A DNA stretch of 64,000 bases, from assembly GCA_036557405.1 (NCBI GenBank), contig DATBHO010000009.1:88326-152325 (forward strand), written 5' to 3'. The notes under the pieces are model-generated. The model made no database searches and was not told the origin of the DNA. It saw nothing but the letters and a program-made list of their open reading frames with translations. Each line of letters opens with the position of its first letter. The first letter of the stretch is position 1. This stretch comes from TA-21 sp036557405 (GTDB lineage Archaea > Thermoproteota > Nitrososphaeria > Nitrososphaerales > Nitrososphaeraceae). The position numbers and the translations under genes are program-made. Of the stretch, positions 7,788 to 16,394 are shown piece after piece.

Positions 7788-8993
7788 TTATTTAGTATTA
7801 AGGTCAGGATAGACCTTAGCTACTGAATTCTTTAAATATGTGTAATATGGTGTTGGGGTTATCGTTCCATTTTGCAGTAAAATTAGATTGAAGCTAGGGG
7901 TATCTGCATCCTGGTAATCCCATTTCCAGTAAGCTGATGCGGTTATGTTTTCGTTTTTAAATGCTTGAAGCATTGCATCTGTAGTTTGCTGGTCAAGACC
8001 ACTCTTTGCAGGATCTAGCTGAAATACTCCGTTAACTTGAGTTCTTACGACATTGTTCCATTCACCAATATACAGTGGATCACCTGTCAATTCACTAGTC
8101 TTTTTGAATAAATCAAACCTTTGTTTTTGATACTGATCTCTGTCTGGAATTCCATATACACTTATTTTAAACATTACATTTTCTTTATTTGTAGGAGCCA
8201 TCTTGGCAAGATTTTCTGGCGTTAATTGGATCGGTCCCTTCACATCCACAGGAACATTCATACTGTAAATTACTGTTTTATTACTTATTGATCGTATTTC
8301 ATCAGTTATGAATGAATTAAAATTTCCAATTTTTCCCCATTGATCTGAACTTTCTACGTGAGGCTCACTCAAGATTTCATATCCAAAAGTACTGGGATGG
8401 CCATCCACCTTTGTAATTACCTTTTTCCAAAAGTCAGCAAGCGAAGTCCATGCGTCCTTTCCTTGGCCATCTTTGACGGACCCATTCCAAAAGTCAGACC
8501 ACCATAGCTTTGCTACCGGTTGTCCTTCTTTGCCCCCGCTATTCATTGGATATTTTTGCGAATTATTCTCAAAAAGTGATATTGGAAAACCTGTTCCCCT
8601 CTTTTCAAGCCAAGAGGAGGTATGCCACTGATGGTTATCATAAATAATTTTAATGCCGTATTTATCTCCAAGATTTGCTACTTGCTCTAATTCATTCATA
8701 AAGGCTTGTGGATTTTTCTCATATGCCTCCCAATAGAATAGGAATCTCGCTTGATTTAGTCCTGCATCTTTAATTAATTTGAAGCTTTCATCGAAATAAT
8801 TGGCAGGGGGTAGTGCGGTATCATTTTGGTTTTCTTTTTGATCCACATATCCACCCTTCATCGCAACACCTACCAATGGATTGTCCGCAGTGGGTGATTG
8901 TGCACCAGCAGCAATTACTCCGTTTGCCATGAACATAATCAATACAAAAGTTAAACCAAACAAGATTGACTTTGAGTTCCTTAAACTACTCAT
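7788..8993 (-). CDS. Secreted GH5-like (cellulase-fold) glycoside hydrolase
   Basis: A signal peptide (about residues 1-30, ending near VIAAGAQS) precedes a TIM-barrel glycosidase. Landmarks are IIYDNHQWH (the HxxW-like loop), acid/base Glu in YEILSEPHVES, and nucleophile Glu in YIGEWNNV. In GH5 the acid/base usually follows Asn (NEP); here it follows Ser (SEP), so subfamily and activity are uncertain. The export signal implies action on an external or cell-surface glycan. Secreted GH5 enzymes are unusual for an autotrophic ammonia oxidiser. Its stop lies against the convergent ABC ATPase gene. Confidence 0.8.
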   Translation of the reverse strand: MSSLRNSKSILFGLTFVLIMFMANGVIAAGAQSPTADNPLVGVAMKGGYVDQKENQNDTALPPANYFDESFKLIKDAGLNQARFLFYWEAYEKNPQAFMNELEQVANLGDKYGIKIIYDNHQWHTSSWLEKRGTGFPISLFENNSQKYPMNSGGKEGQPVAKLWWSDFWNGSVKDGQGKDAWTSLADFWKKVITKVDGHPSTFGYEILSEPHVESSDQWGKIGNFNSFITDEIRSISNKTVIYSMNVPVDVKGPIQLTPENLAKMAPTNKENVMFKISVYGIPDRDQYQKQRFDLFKKTSELTGDPLYIGEWNNVVRTQVNGVFQLDPAKSGLDQQTTDAMLQAFKNENITASAYWKWDYQDADTPSFNLILLQNGTITPTPYYTYLKNSVAKVYPDLNTK

Positions 8994-9163
8994 TGCAAGT
9001 ATATCAAAATTTAGTTTATATATATATTATGAATTGGCGATTATGAGGTGTATTAACCTTAAAATTATTATTTGGGCAGTATGTTTGTATTTTAAAAATA
9101 CATATGTGTTATTCGTTAGGTGAGGAAATGTAATAGCATGTCATTAAAAGTAGAGGATAATTA

Positions 9164-9706
9164 ATGAAGTGGAATGTTTTAACTTTAGGTTTGATGTCCT
9201 TATTAATTGGCGTAACGATAATTTCCATTTCTTCGATACGTGTGCCAGACCCTCTTCACTCCACAAGTACGGTGTTTAATGGGAAAATAAGAAATGAAAG
9301 TCGTGCGATACTATCGTTGAGTGATGTACAAAAGGGAAAAAACATATCTTTATCCATTAATCCACAGAATTCTTTAGATTTACTTAATGTAAGGATTTTA
9401 AATCCAAAAGGAACATTAATATTCGATCAGAATTCTTCACAACAATTCTTTATTACAATTGTTGCACCAATAAGTGGTAACTATTCAGCAGTTTTAACTA
9501 ATATCAATAAAAAGGAGATGTACACAAATAGCATGTTTGGCAGTGCGATCCTTTTTGATAGTAATAGAAATCCAAAGATTGAAATTCAAACAATTTTAAT
9601 TGGGGTGATTATTATGCTTATTGGTATTGCTGCCTGCACATATTGGGTGATCTTTGAATCCTTTAAAAGGTTAAAAAGAAGAGCAGGATACAAGAACTTG
9701 ACTTAA
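9164..9706 (+). CDS. Two-helix membrane protein with extracellular beta domain
   Basis: An N-terminal hydrophobic helix (about residues 6-25) and a C-terminal one (about 142-166, IQTILIGVIIMLIGIAAC) flank a roughly 115-residue polar domain. That domain has the pattern of a small beta sandwich (LNVRILNPKGTLIFDQN, then ISGNYSAVLTN) with several NxS/T sites. The cytoplasmic tail is basic (FKRLKRRAGYK). This topology is typical of cell-surface proteins anchored at both ends. No family recognised; it stands alone between divergent and convergent neighbours. Confidence 0.65.
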   Translation: MKWNVLTLGLMSLLIGVTIISISSIRVPDPLHSTSTVFNGKIRNESRAILSLSDVQKGKNISLSINPQNSLDLLNVRILNPKGTLIFDQNSSQQFFITIVAPISGNYSAVLTNINKKEMYTNSMFGSAILFDSNRNPKIEIQTILIGVIIMLIGIAACTYWVIFESFKRLKRRAGYKNLT

Positions 9707-9753
9707 TTGTGATTTCTATTGCAGGAATCCTGAATATAAGCAATTTTAGATTA

Positions 9754-9785
9754 TTCTACAACAAATAATTGAATATATTGTAGAA
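9754..9785. terminator. Inverted repeat between convergent genes
   Basis: TTCTACAA (9754-9761) and TTGTAGAA (9778-9785) form an 8-bp perfect inverted repeat with a 16-nt loop between the convergent membrane-protein and gatE genes. The 17-nt sequence ACAACAAATAATTGAAT also occurs twice (9758 and 9792), and a T-run follows near 9836. This may be a terminator region. Confidence 0.35.
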
Positions 9786-9866
9786 CTACTAACAACAAAT
9801 AATTGAATTTATTTTTGAATTTAGTCTAAAATACGTTTTTTTAGATATTTGGAGGGTATCAAAATT

Positions 9867-11813
9867 TCAATTTTTTTTAATTTTCTTGACCTTGGATCTT
9901 TGTATGTATTCAGCTAGTTTGGTCATGAGATTTTTATTAACTTTCTCACCGTCTATCTTACCCCTTAGAATTTCCATGCACCTCCCCATCAACAGCCCAA
10001 CGGCATCCAATCCTTTCTCAGAAATCACTTTCTCGTTTTCACTAATTATCCTGTTTATTGTCTCATCCACAAACTCTTCAGTAAAGCTATCGGTTCCAAA
10101 AGACTCTATTACTTCATCTACATTATCAACCTCTTTTTTGAGAAGTTTTTCAACTATTATTGGAATAGATTCTTTGGATATTCTAGAATTGTTTAATTGC
10201 AAAAACAGATAAAATAGTACATCCTCAGTGAGCATTGAAGTGTCATATCCATCTCTCTCCAAACTAACCATATCCTCCGTAAGCTTAGATATAATGAACG
10301 GCGGACTGATTGATGTCTGTGAACTTATTTTTTCAAATAGAATAAAATATCTAGAATCAAATATATTCTCTGCCAGTGTCTTGTTAATGCGATATTTCTT
10401 GGAAATTTGATCTATGACTACGTCCCATGGTTGAGGTATGTTTTTTGATAACTCTTTCACCGTAGTATCATCTATCGAGATATATGGAATATCTGTTTCT
10501 GGATACATCCTTGATGATCCAGGTCTGGGTCTACTAAATGCGGTAACACCATCTTTTCTTACATAACGTGTTTCGGGAACGACTCCTGAAAAAGATTGTT
10601 TGATCCTATTGAATAATTCAAATAGCACTGCATGTAGTGATGTTATTGATCCACCTATTAGTATAAATGCGTCATTCTTGTCCATTCTCAGAACAGAAGA
10701 TATTGATTGGACATCATCAATACTAATTCCATAGTTTGGTAATTCATCAGAGTGAAATATCCCACCTACCCCATAGGATTTTACAAGGTCCCCCAACTCT
10801 TTGCCCAATCTAATTCCTGGATATGGCTCAAAGGATAATATTCCATTAAATCCTCGTAAAACAAATGCAATAAACTTAGAATCATAGGTAAGGATTTTCT
10901 TCACTACTTTTGATGGAGAACTTCTTAATAAATCCGTAACATCGGCAACAGTACTGATGAAGTCTGATTCATTGATGTTACGTTCAGTCAACCTTTTTGC
11001 GATTTGATTTAACCCATCCTGTCTTTTTGTTTCGTAATCAATTATAAGCGCAAGTTGTGATAGTTGTTGAACACCTTTAATTTCCACAACGGGTCCATCG
11101 TCTATTGAGATGTTAACGTCTTGTCTTATGCTTCCAAGCCCCCTTGTGACTTTTTTTGTTGATCGTAGAAGTCTTCCGACTGTCTGGGCTAAATTTGTTA
11201 CAAAAGCTGGAGATTTGGAAATAGGCTCAAGCGCAATTTCAATAAGCGGTATTCCGAGTCTATCCAGAGAATAAATCTTGTTTCCTTCATCATTATTCTT
11301 ACCTTGTTCAATAATTATTCTAGCAGCATCCTCTTCTAAACAGATACTCTGGACACCCACCTTAACGCCTTCAATATCCAAAAAACCATCTCGGCCTACA
11401 AGCATTGTTCTCTGAAATCCAGTCGTATTTGACCCATCTATTACTATCTTTCTCATTACGTGTAATTCATCTTCAATAGTACAATGAAGTGCCAAACATA
11501 ATGTTAATACTATTTCTAGGGCCTCCTGGTTTACTTCCATGGGAGGCTCTTCATCTGATTCTATCAAACAGTTTGAATTCTTTGATGATTGATATTTTAT
11601 TATCTTAATTTTTTTTGATTCGAAAAGAGCAGCCTGATCATAAGAGCCCATCTCACTTTGAGTCGGACGCAGGTTCCTCTTAAAGGTAAAATCATGCTCT
11701 GTAGCATCAACTATTTTGCAACTGCAAAATAATTTATTTTTTGAGTCTAATTGTTGATGAATTTCAAGTCCAACCTTTAGTCTATTTTTAGCAGATTTTC
11801 CATCATTGACCAA
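9867..11813 (-). CDS. gatE: Glu-tRNA(Gln) amidotransferase subunit E
   Basis: The archaeal GatE signature is seen from the start: KVGLEIHQQLDSKNKLFCSC, then the GatB-like kinase domain with the invariant EIALEPIS-type segment and IRQDVNISI. An AspRS-like insertion and a C-terminal YqeY-like tail follow, the latter ending in ...LMGRCMEILRGK. With GatD it converts mischarged Glu-tRNA(Gln) to Gln-tRNA(Gln), since archaea lack GlnRS. The 648-aa length suits the family. The start is a TTG at 11813. gatD is not in the window. Confidence 0.95.
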   Translation of the reverse strand: MVNDGKSAKNRLKVGLEIHQQLDSKNKLFCSCKIVDATEHDFTFKRNLRPTQSEMGSYDQAALFESKKIKIIKYQSSKNSNCLIESDEEPPMEVNQEALEIVLTLCLALHCTIEDELHVMRKIVIDGSNTTGFQRTMLVGRDGFLDIEGVKVGVQSICLEEDAARIIIEQGKNNDEGNKIYSLDRLGIPLIEIALEPISKSPAFVTNLAQTVGRLLRSTKKVTRGLGSIRQDVNISIDDGPVVEIKGVQQLSQLALIIDYETKRQDGLNQIAKRLTERNINESDFISTVADVTDLLRSSPSKVVKKILTYDSKFIAFVLRGFNGILSFEPYPGIRLGKELGDLVKSYGVGGIFHSDELPNYGISIDDVQSISSVLRMDKNDAFILIGGSITSLHAVLFELFNRIKQSFSGVVPETRYVRKDGVTAFSRPRPGSSRMYPETDIPYISIDDTTVKELSKNIPQPWDVVIDQISKKYRINKTLAENIFDSRYFILFEKISSQTSISPPFIISKLTEDMVSLERDGYDTSMLTEDVLFYLFLQLNNSRISKESIPIIVEKLLKKEVDNVDEVIESFGTDSFTEEFVDETINRIISENEKVISEKGLDAVGLLMGRCMEILRGKIDGEKVNKNLMTKLAEYIQRSKVKKIKKN

Positions 11814-11906
11814 TATGCAATCAATAAAGGAGCCTTATTATTATTATTTACAAATAATTAAGAAATATTTAATTCTCCCACCTAGTTGATTATCCATGAT
11901 TCAAAT

Positions 11907-12056
11907 ATGATAAATCTTTTTTCTATATTTTTTGCAATTTTGCCAAAGGGGACTGTAAGAGATGAGAATACTTTTTTCATATTTATTTCCATACTTGTTG
12001 GATTAATCGTAGCTGCATGCATTCTGAGACTGAGAAGAAACAGACAATCTGAGTGA
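11907..12056 (+). CDS. Small single-helix membrane protein (49 aa)
   Basis: A short frame with the layout of a real micro-protein: about 20 N-terminal residues, one strong membrane helix (FFIFISILVGLIVAACIL), then a basic cytoplasmic tail RLRRNRQSE. It begins at an ATG and is divergent from gatE. No family recognised. The positive-inside tail supports coding over chance, but it is short and could be fortuitous. Confidence 0.4.
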   Translation: MINLFSIFFAILPKGTVRDENTFFIFISILVGLIVAACILRLRRNRQSE

Positions 12057-12109
12057 AGCAGGTACGATTAGTAAGTCTCACTCTTGATCTGTCCTATTTT
12101 TCATTATAC

Positions 12110-12682
12110 CTAAATTTTAACGTTTGAAACCGTAGTTGAATTAACCATATCCACAACTTTTCTTTTTAAAGATTCAATATCAATGTCATAATAATTGTCA
12201 TATGTTTTATCCAATTTAACAAGTGCTCTTTTCATAATAGAGATACAGATTTCTTGCTCCCCTTTTTGGTAATGTACGAATGCAGCGGCGACTAGAATAA
12301 TCCCATTCAACAAGTCTCGTTCATTACCTTTGGTATTTTTCCATATAGCTTCAAGAACTTCATGCGTTTTCCAATATTTTTCATCGTTGAAGAGTTCACG
12401 GGCCAACTTGATTGACTCTTTTTTATCAAATTCCTTTTCAACAAGTCTATCAATTTCTAAAATTGGAGATATCTTTGAAAGGTTAGACGTTATGTTATTC
12501 ATGTCTGATAATGTGGTTATGCTTATGTCAAGTTCAAGAAAGTGACTTGCAACCCTAACATCCCGGATTATGACTTTGAAATCATGTAAAGAACTTCTAC
12601 ATAAAGAGAGGATTGAGGTCGCATCTCTTGGATAGTATTTCTCATTTTTAAGATATACCATGTATCTTAACAGTTCACTCAC
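12110..12682 (-). CDS. DUF309-family protein
   Basis: The central part carries the DUF309 pattern: ELFNDEKYWKTHEVLEAIWK followed by GNERDLLNGIILVAAAFVHYQKGE, a helical domain with a conserved H-E pair. An N-terminal region of about 80 residues is lineage-specific. The biochemical role of DUF309 is not established. It is downstream of, and on the same strand as, the methyltransferase gene at 12880, with about 200 nt between them. Confidence 0.8.
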   Translation of the reverse strand: MSELLRYMVYLKNEKYYPRDATSILSLCRSSLHDFKVIIRDVRVASHFLELDISITTLSDMNNITSNLSKISPILEIDRLVEKEFDKKESIKLARELFNDEKYWKTHEVLEAIWKNTKGNERDLLNGIILVAAAFVHYQKGEQEICISIMKRALVKLDKTYDNYYDIDIESLKRKVVDMVNSTTVSNVKI

Positions 12683-12879
12683 CGAAACCCTTCATATTAT
12701 AGACTCTACGGACCACATACCAAATATATTGTTATTTAAGAGCATATCATTACGTCAGATAGCATTAGTCTTCTAGTTATGCACAATGACAATAGTACTA
12801 AAGTGTACAAACCCAGAGTTCCCAATTTGATTATAATGATTCATACGGAGATATCAATAATCTTAACAGCAAACAATCA

Positions 12880-13704
12880 TTATTTGAAAAGCGTAAACAG
12901 ATATGGTGTTTCCTTTTTTTCATCAAGTGTCCAAGAACTTGGTAGACTTAAACACTTCACTATTTCCAATCCAGAATCATTTATGAATTTTCCCCATCCC
13001 CACATAGATTTATCTCGAGAATATTGTCTATAGGTATGACTCCCCATTAGATTAATACCTACGTTGTGCAATTTAGATTTATATTTTTTCAAGTGATTTA
13101 GTACGCTGTAAGATAATATTTCTCCAGAATCAGGTAGTGCAGAAATGAATATAATGGTATTTTCTAGCTTGAATTGTGCATAGTCTATTGAATTCGAATC
13201 GCCGTTAATGACTTTATATTTTACGTTACTAGACAAAGATATTTTATTTTGTAGGTCACACAGATCTTTATCAATCTCTACTCCTATTGAATTAAGACCA
13301 AGTATACTCCCACAAAATATCAATCTTCCATCCCCCGATCCTATATCTATAACATTTTCAAATCCCAAATCCTTTGCAACTAGAATCATTACAAGAGCTG
13401 AGAGTCCCCAAGTTGGAAGAAATGGTTGGTAACTCGTATCATATTTTTTAGAACTCAACCAAAATTGATTTACATCCCCTTCATAGGATATGCACGGGAT
13501 ATTAGAAAGTGTTAGACCCTGTTGTTTATAATATATTTTGTTATTGTTAAAGAAAGTATGTAGTTTTTCCAATAGTATCTTGTCAAATAAGCTTTGTTTA
13601 TTTGCAACGGGGATAAATTCCCTAATGTGGTTGTATGAATGAAATTCATGAAGATATTCATTCTTTAGGTTAATCAAGCACTCTGCCAAATCGTCGAGTT
13701 CCAT
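12880..13704 (-). CDS. SAM-dependent methyltransferase-like protein
   Basis: A class I methyltransferase core is visible in the middle: motif I NVIDIGSGDGRLIFCGS, then SIGVEIDKDLCDLQ (acidic residue after strand 2) and VINGDSNSIDYA. The preceding 90 residues form an N-terminal helical domain, and the last 70 residues are specific to the protein. The fold resembles DOT1/tRNA-methyltransferase-like archaeal proteins, but I cannot name the substrate. A second, distantly similar protein is encoded at 60984-61745. Confidence 0.75.
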   Translation of the reverse strand: MELDDLAECLINLKNEYLHEFHSYNHIREFIPVANKQSLFDKILLEKLHTFFNNNKIYYKQQGLTLSNIPCISYEGDVNQFWLSSKKYDTSYQPFLPTWGLSALVMILVAKDLGFENVIDIGSGDGRLIFCGSILGLNSIGVEIDKDLCDLQNKISLSSNVKYKVINGDSNSIDYAQFKLENTIIFISALPDSGEILSYSVLNHLKKYKSKLHNVGINLMGSHTYRQYSRDKSMWGWGKFINDSGLEIVKCLSLPSSWTLDEKKETPYLFTLFK

Positions 13705-13947
13705 TTAATACTCACGTTGTAATATTTTAATAGGAAGGGTAGGCATCATATTAGTATTCTTGGCACCTCGATAGTCCAAATGTTGGGTAGAGCTGAAATT
13801 GTCCCAGTAATTCCAAATCATAAATTCTTGTTTATCCTATGGTAGGCGATTAAATTTAATTTTATAATTGTTACTTGTACAGTGATCACTTCAAAAGAAG
13901 TAAGGAAAACATAGTGAACCAGTATGGAATATCTCTTTGATAATCAT

Positions 13948-14862
13948 TCATTTCATCAATTTGTCTAGTATACCCGGAATTTCAGCGGGTCTTTTTGCCA
14001 CGGGAATATTCACTCTTGAGAAACTTGATATTTTTGACTCTGCCGACCCATAATTTCCGTAAATAATTGCGCCCGCATGCCCCATTCTCTTTTCCTTTGG
14101 TGCAGATCGTCCTGCAATGTATGCTATGACAGGTTTATTAAAATGGGTTTTTTCGATATATTCAACAAGTGATTCTTCGGCATCTCCTCCTATTTCGCCA
14201 ACTATCACAACCGAGTCTACCTCATCTCGATGACTTATCAGATCAAAGGCTTCTATCAAATTAGTGCCGTTAATTGGATCGCCTCCTATTCCTAATGCTA
14301 TGCTTTGTCCTGTTCCTGCGTTTGATAAATGAAACGAAACCTCATACATTAGTGTTCCACTCCTAGAGAAAACAGCAGTTTTACCCTTCTTAAATGGTTG
14401 GGACGGCATGATACCGATTTTACTTACTGATGGAACAATAACACCAGGAGTATTAGGACCTATTATTCTTGCATCATTTGTATGCGCATACTCTAAAGCC
14501 TCCATTGCATCACGTACTGGAACGTGTTCTGGAATTGCTACAAGTAATTTGATTCCGTTATTTACTGCATCTTTTATTGCTGATAGAAAGAATTGAGCCG
14601 GGACAAATATCCCAGATATCTGTACATTAAAACTCTTGCTTGCATCCTCAACGGAATTAAAGACAGGTATGCCTTCAAATGACTGGCCGCCCTTATTGGG
14701 AGTTACGCCAGCCACGATATTTGTTCCATATTCTCTCATCAATCTAGTGTGAACGGAACCAAAATTTCCTGTTATTCCTTGAATTAGGACGGGTTTATTA
14801 CAATAGTCAGGATCTTCTGGTTTACCTACCAAAATATCAAAGATATCAAATTTTTTGGACAT
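13948..14862 (-). CDS. sucD: Succinate-CoA ligase (ADP-forming), alpha subunit
   Basis: The alpha subunit binds CoA and carries the phosphohistidine. Seen are the CoA-binding Rossmann start LIQGITGNFGSVHTR, the domain-2 segment GIGGDPINGTNLIEAF, and the active-site loop with His in KRMGHAGAIIYG. The length (304 aa) is normal. sucC ends at the next base upstream, so the two are translated as a pair. The enzyme interconverts succinyl-CoA and succinate and makes ATP; in Thaumarchaeota it may serve the TCA branch or the hydroxypropionate/hydroxybutyrate cycle (inference). Confidence 0.95.
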   Translation of the reverse strand: MSKKFDIFDILVGKPEDPDYCNKPVLIQGITGNFGSVHTRLMREYGTNIVAGVTPNKGGQSFEGIPVFNSVEDASKSFNVQISGIFVPAQFFLSAIKDAVNNGIKLLVAIPEHVPVRDAMEALEYAHTNDARIIGPNTPGVIVPSVSKIGIMPSQPFKKGKTAVFSRSGTLMYEVSFHLSNAGTGQSIALGIGGDPINGTNLIEAFDLISHRDEVDSVVIVGEIGGDAEESLVEYIEKTHFNKPVIAYIAGRSAPKEKRMGHAGAIIYGNYGSAESKISSFSRVNIPVAKRPAEIPGILDKLMK

Positions 14863-15975
14863 CTATTTCATCGACTCTATATATTGAACTAATCCTGAAA
14901 TAGCTTCTTCTACTGTATCGTATAGTTTCGCATTACTATTAGAAAGCATTTGTTTAGATTTATCTGATTCCGCACCTGAAATTCTGGCGTAAATGGGTAC
15001 ACTAATCATGCCATCTTTATATGCGTCAAGGATAGCTTGAGCTACCAAATCAGTCCTAACAATACCACCAAACAAATTTACCAAAATCGCCTTTACTTTT
15101 GATAATTTGCTTATGACCTGTAAAGCTTTGTAAATTGTTTCAGTAGTAGCCCTTCCACCAAAATCCAAAAAGGCGCCCGGCTTTCCGCCGGCATCGTGAA
15201 CGATGTCAAGTGTTGACATCACAAGCCCTGCACCATTGCCTATTATTGCTATATTTCCATCCAACTCAACGAATGAAAAACCGCTCTTCTCTGCTTGTTC
15301 CTGCAATTCAGAAATTTGGATATATTTTCTTAACTCAGGATGTCTGAATATTGAATTATCATCAATGATAATTTTTGCATCCAGGGCTAGACATGTCCCG
15401 TCACTCAGAATGGCAAGAGGATTTATTTCTGCCATTTCAGCCTCCTTTTCTCTAACGAGTCTTGCGAGCTTTATGACTACATTTGAAAACGATTTAGCAG
15501 TTAATTCTTCTAACCTTAAATTTTTTGCGATGCTTTCTGCCACTGCTTGTGTTAACCCTGTAATAGATATATCCTGGATTACTTTATTTTGTACACTTTC
15601 AATATCCACTCCTCCCTCTGCAGATGATATTAACGAATAAGTCCTTTTTCCTCTATTGAGGAACAGCGAAAGATAGAGTTCCTTAACTATATCCACAGCC
15701 TCTTCAATTAAGATTGCTTTTGGTCGTTCGCCTTTTACCTCTTTATTTATTAGCTTAGTAAACTCTGCTTCAAGTTCTTCCTTTTTCGTGCATTTCAATA
15801 TAGCGCCAGCCTTACCTCTACCGCCAACAGTTAACTGTGATTTAAGGACAATTGGGAATTTGAGTTTGTCTGCAATCTGACTTACCTCTGATTGATTTTT
15901 GGCAAGATAGGATTTTGGAATAGCAATATCATACTCGGTAAATAATTCTTTACCCTGATATTCTAATAATTTCAT
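14863..15975 (-). CDS. sucC: Succinate-CoA ligase (ADP-forming), beta subunit
   Basis: An ATP-grasp N-terminal half begins MKLLEYQGKELFTEYDI and contains KSQLTVGGRGKAGAI. The C-terminal CoA-ligase domain has NGAGLVMSTLDIVHDAGGKPGAFLDFGG (seen in parts) and LVNLFGGIVRTD, which contact the alpha subunit and the succinate phosphate. The length of 370 aa is typical. It directly precedes sucD with no spacer. The ATG start is supported by the MKLLEYQGK motif universal in SucC. Confidence 0.95.
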   Translation of the reverse strand: MKLLEYQGKELFTEYDIAIPKSYLAKNQSEVSQIADKLKFPIVLKSQLTVGGRGKAGAILKCTKKEELEAEFTKLINKEVKGERPKAILIEEAVDIVKELYLSLFLNRGKRTYSLISSAEGGVDIESVQNKVIQDISITGLTQAVAESIAKNLRLEELTAKSFSNVVIKLARLVREKEAEMAEINPLAILSDGTCLALDAKIIIDDNSIFRHPELRKYIQISELQEQAEKSGFSFVELDGNIAIIGNGAGLVMSTLDIVHDAGGKPGAFLDFGGRATTETIYKALQVISKLSKVKAILVNLFGGIVRTDLVAQAILDAYKDGMISVPIYARISGAESDKSKQMLSNSNAKLYDTVEEAISGLVQYIESMK

Positions 15976-16042
15976 TCAGCAATAATGTGAAGCCTATGTG
16001 GTGACTTATAATCCTATTTAAGCAAGTGAATCAGTTTGAAAA

Positions 16043-16050
16043 TTTATATA
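16043..16050 (+). promoter_or_regulatory. TATA box for the small membrane protein gene
   Basis: TTTATATA is centred 26-27 nt before the ATG at 16073, the expected spacing for a leaderless archaeal transcript. This supports the short gene being expressed. Confidence 0.6.
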
Positions 16051-16072
16051 TCTACTCATAAATCCGTATTCT

Positions 16073-16240
16073 ATGGCTGAAAAAATGACCGCGGTCTGGC
16101 TTATTATTCTGACTATAATTGCATGTGCGGCCATACCTGCAATCATGATATGGTTAACAACCACGCCCACTCCATCAAAACCTCATTTGATACTTGGCAT
16201 CGTTGAATTTTTACCATCTGGAAATATTTTACATAACTAA
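16073..16240 (+). CDS. Small single-helix membrane protein (55 aa)
   Basis: The protein starts MAEKMTAVWLIILTIIACAA, with one membrane helix from about residue 7 to 28, then a Thr/Pro-rich exposed stretch (TTTPTPSKP) and a short hydrophobic end. A well placed TATA box precedes the ATG. Small one-helix proteins of this type often accompany respiratory or transport complexes, but nothing nearby identifies a partner. It is divergent from sucC and upstream of the GHKL ATPase gene. Confidence 0.55.
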   Translation: MAEKMTAVWLIILTIIACAAIPAIMIWLTTTPTPSKPHLILGIVEFLPSGNILHN

Positions 16241-16394
16241 TAGAATGGCTTATTCCGGGATCATGAAATTATTTTTAAGTAAATTAATTGTTATTCGATA
16301 ATTTGTATTTAGTTCTTTATGAACGAGTTCTATGAGAAAAGAGCTAAGCGCTTACTAGTAATAGATAAAGGTGAGAGATTAAAACATACTAATC

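Noticed and set aside
12779..13033. 84-codon forward frame
   Set aside because: It runs antisense through the methyltransferase gene end and encodes no recognisable protein.
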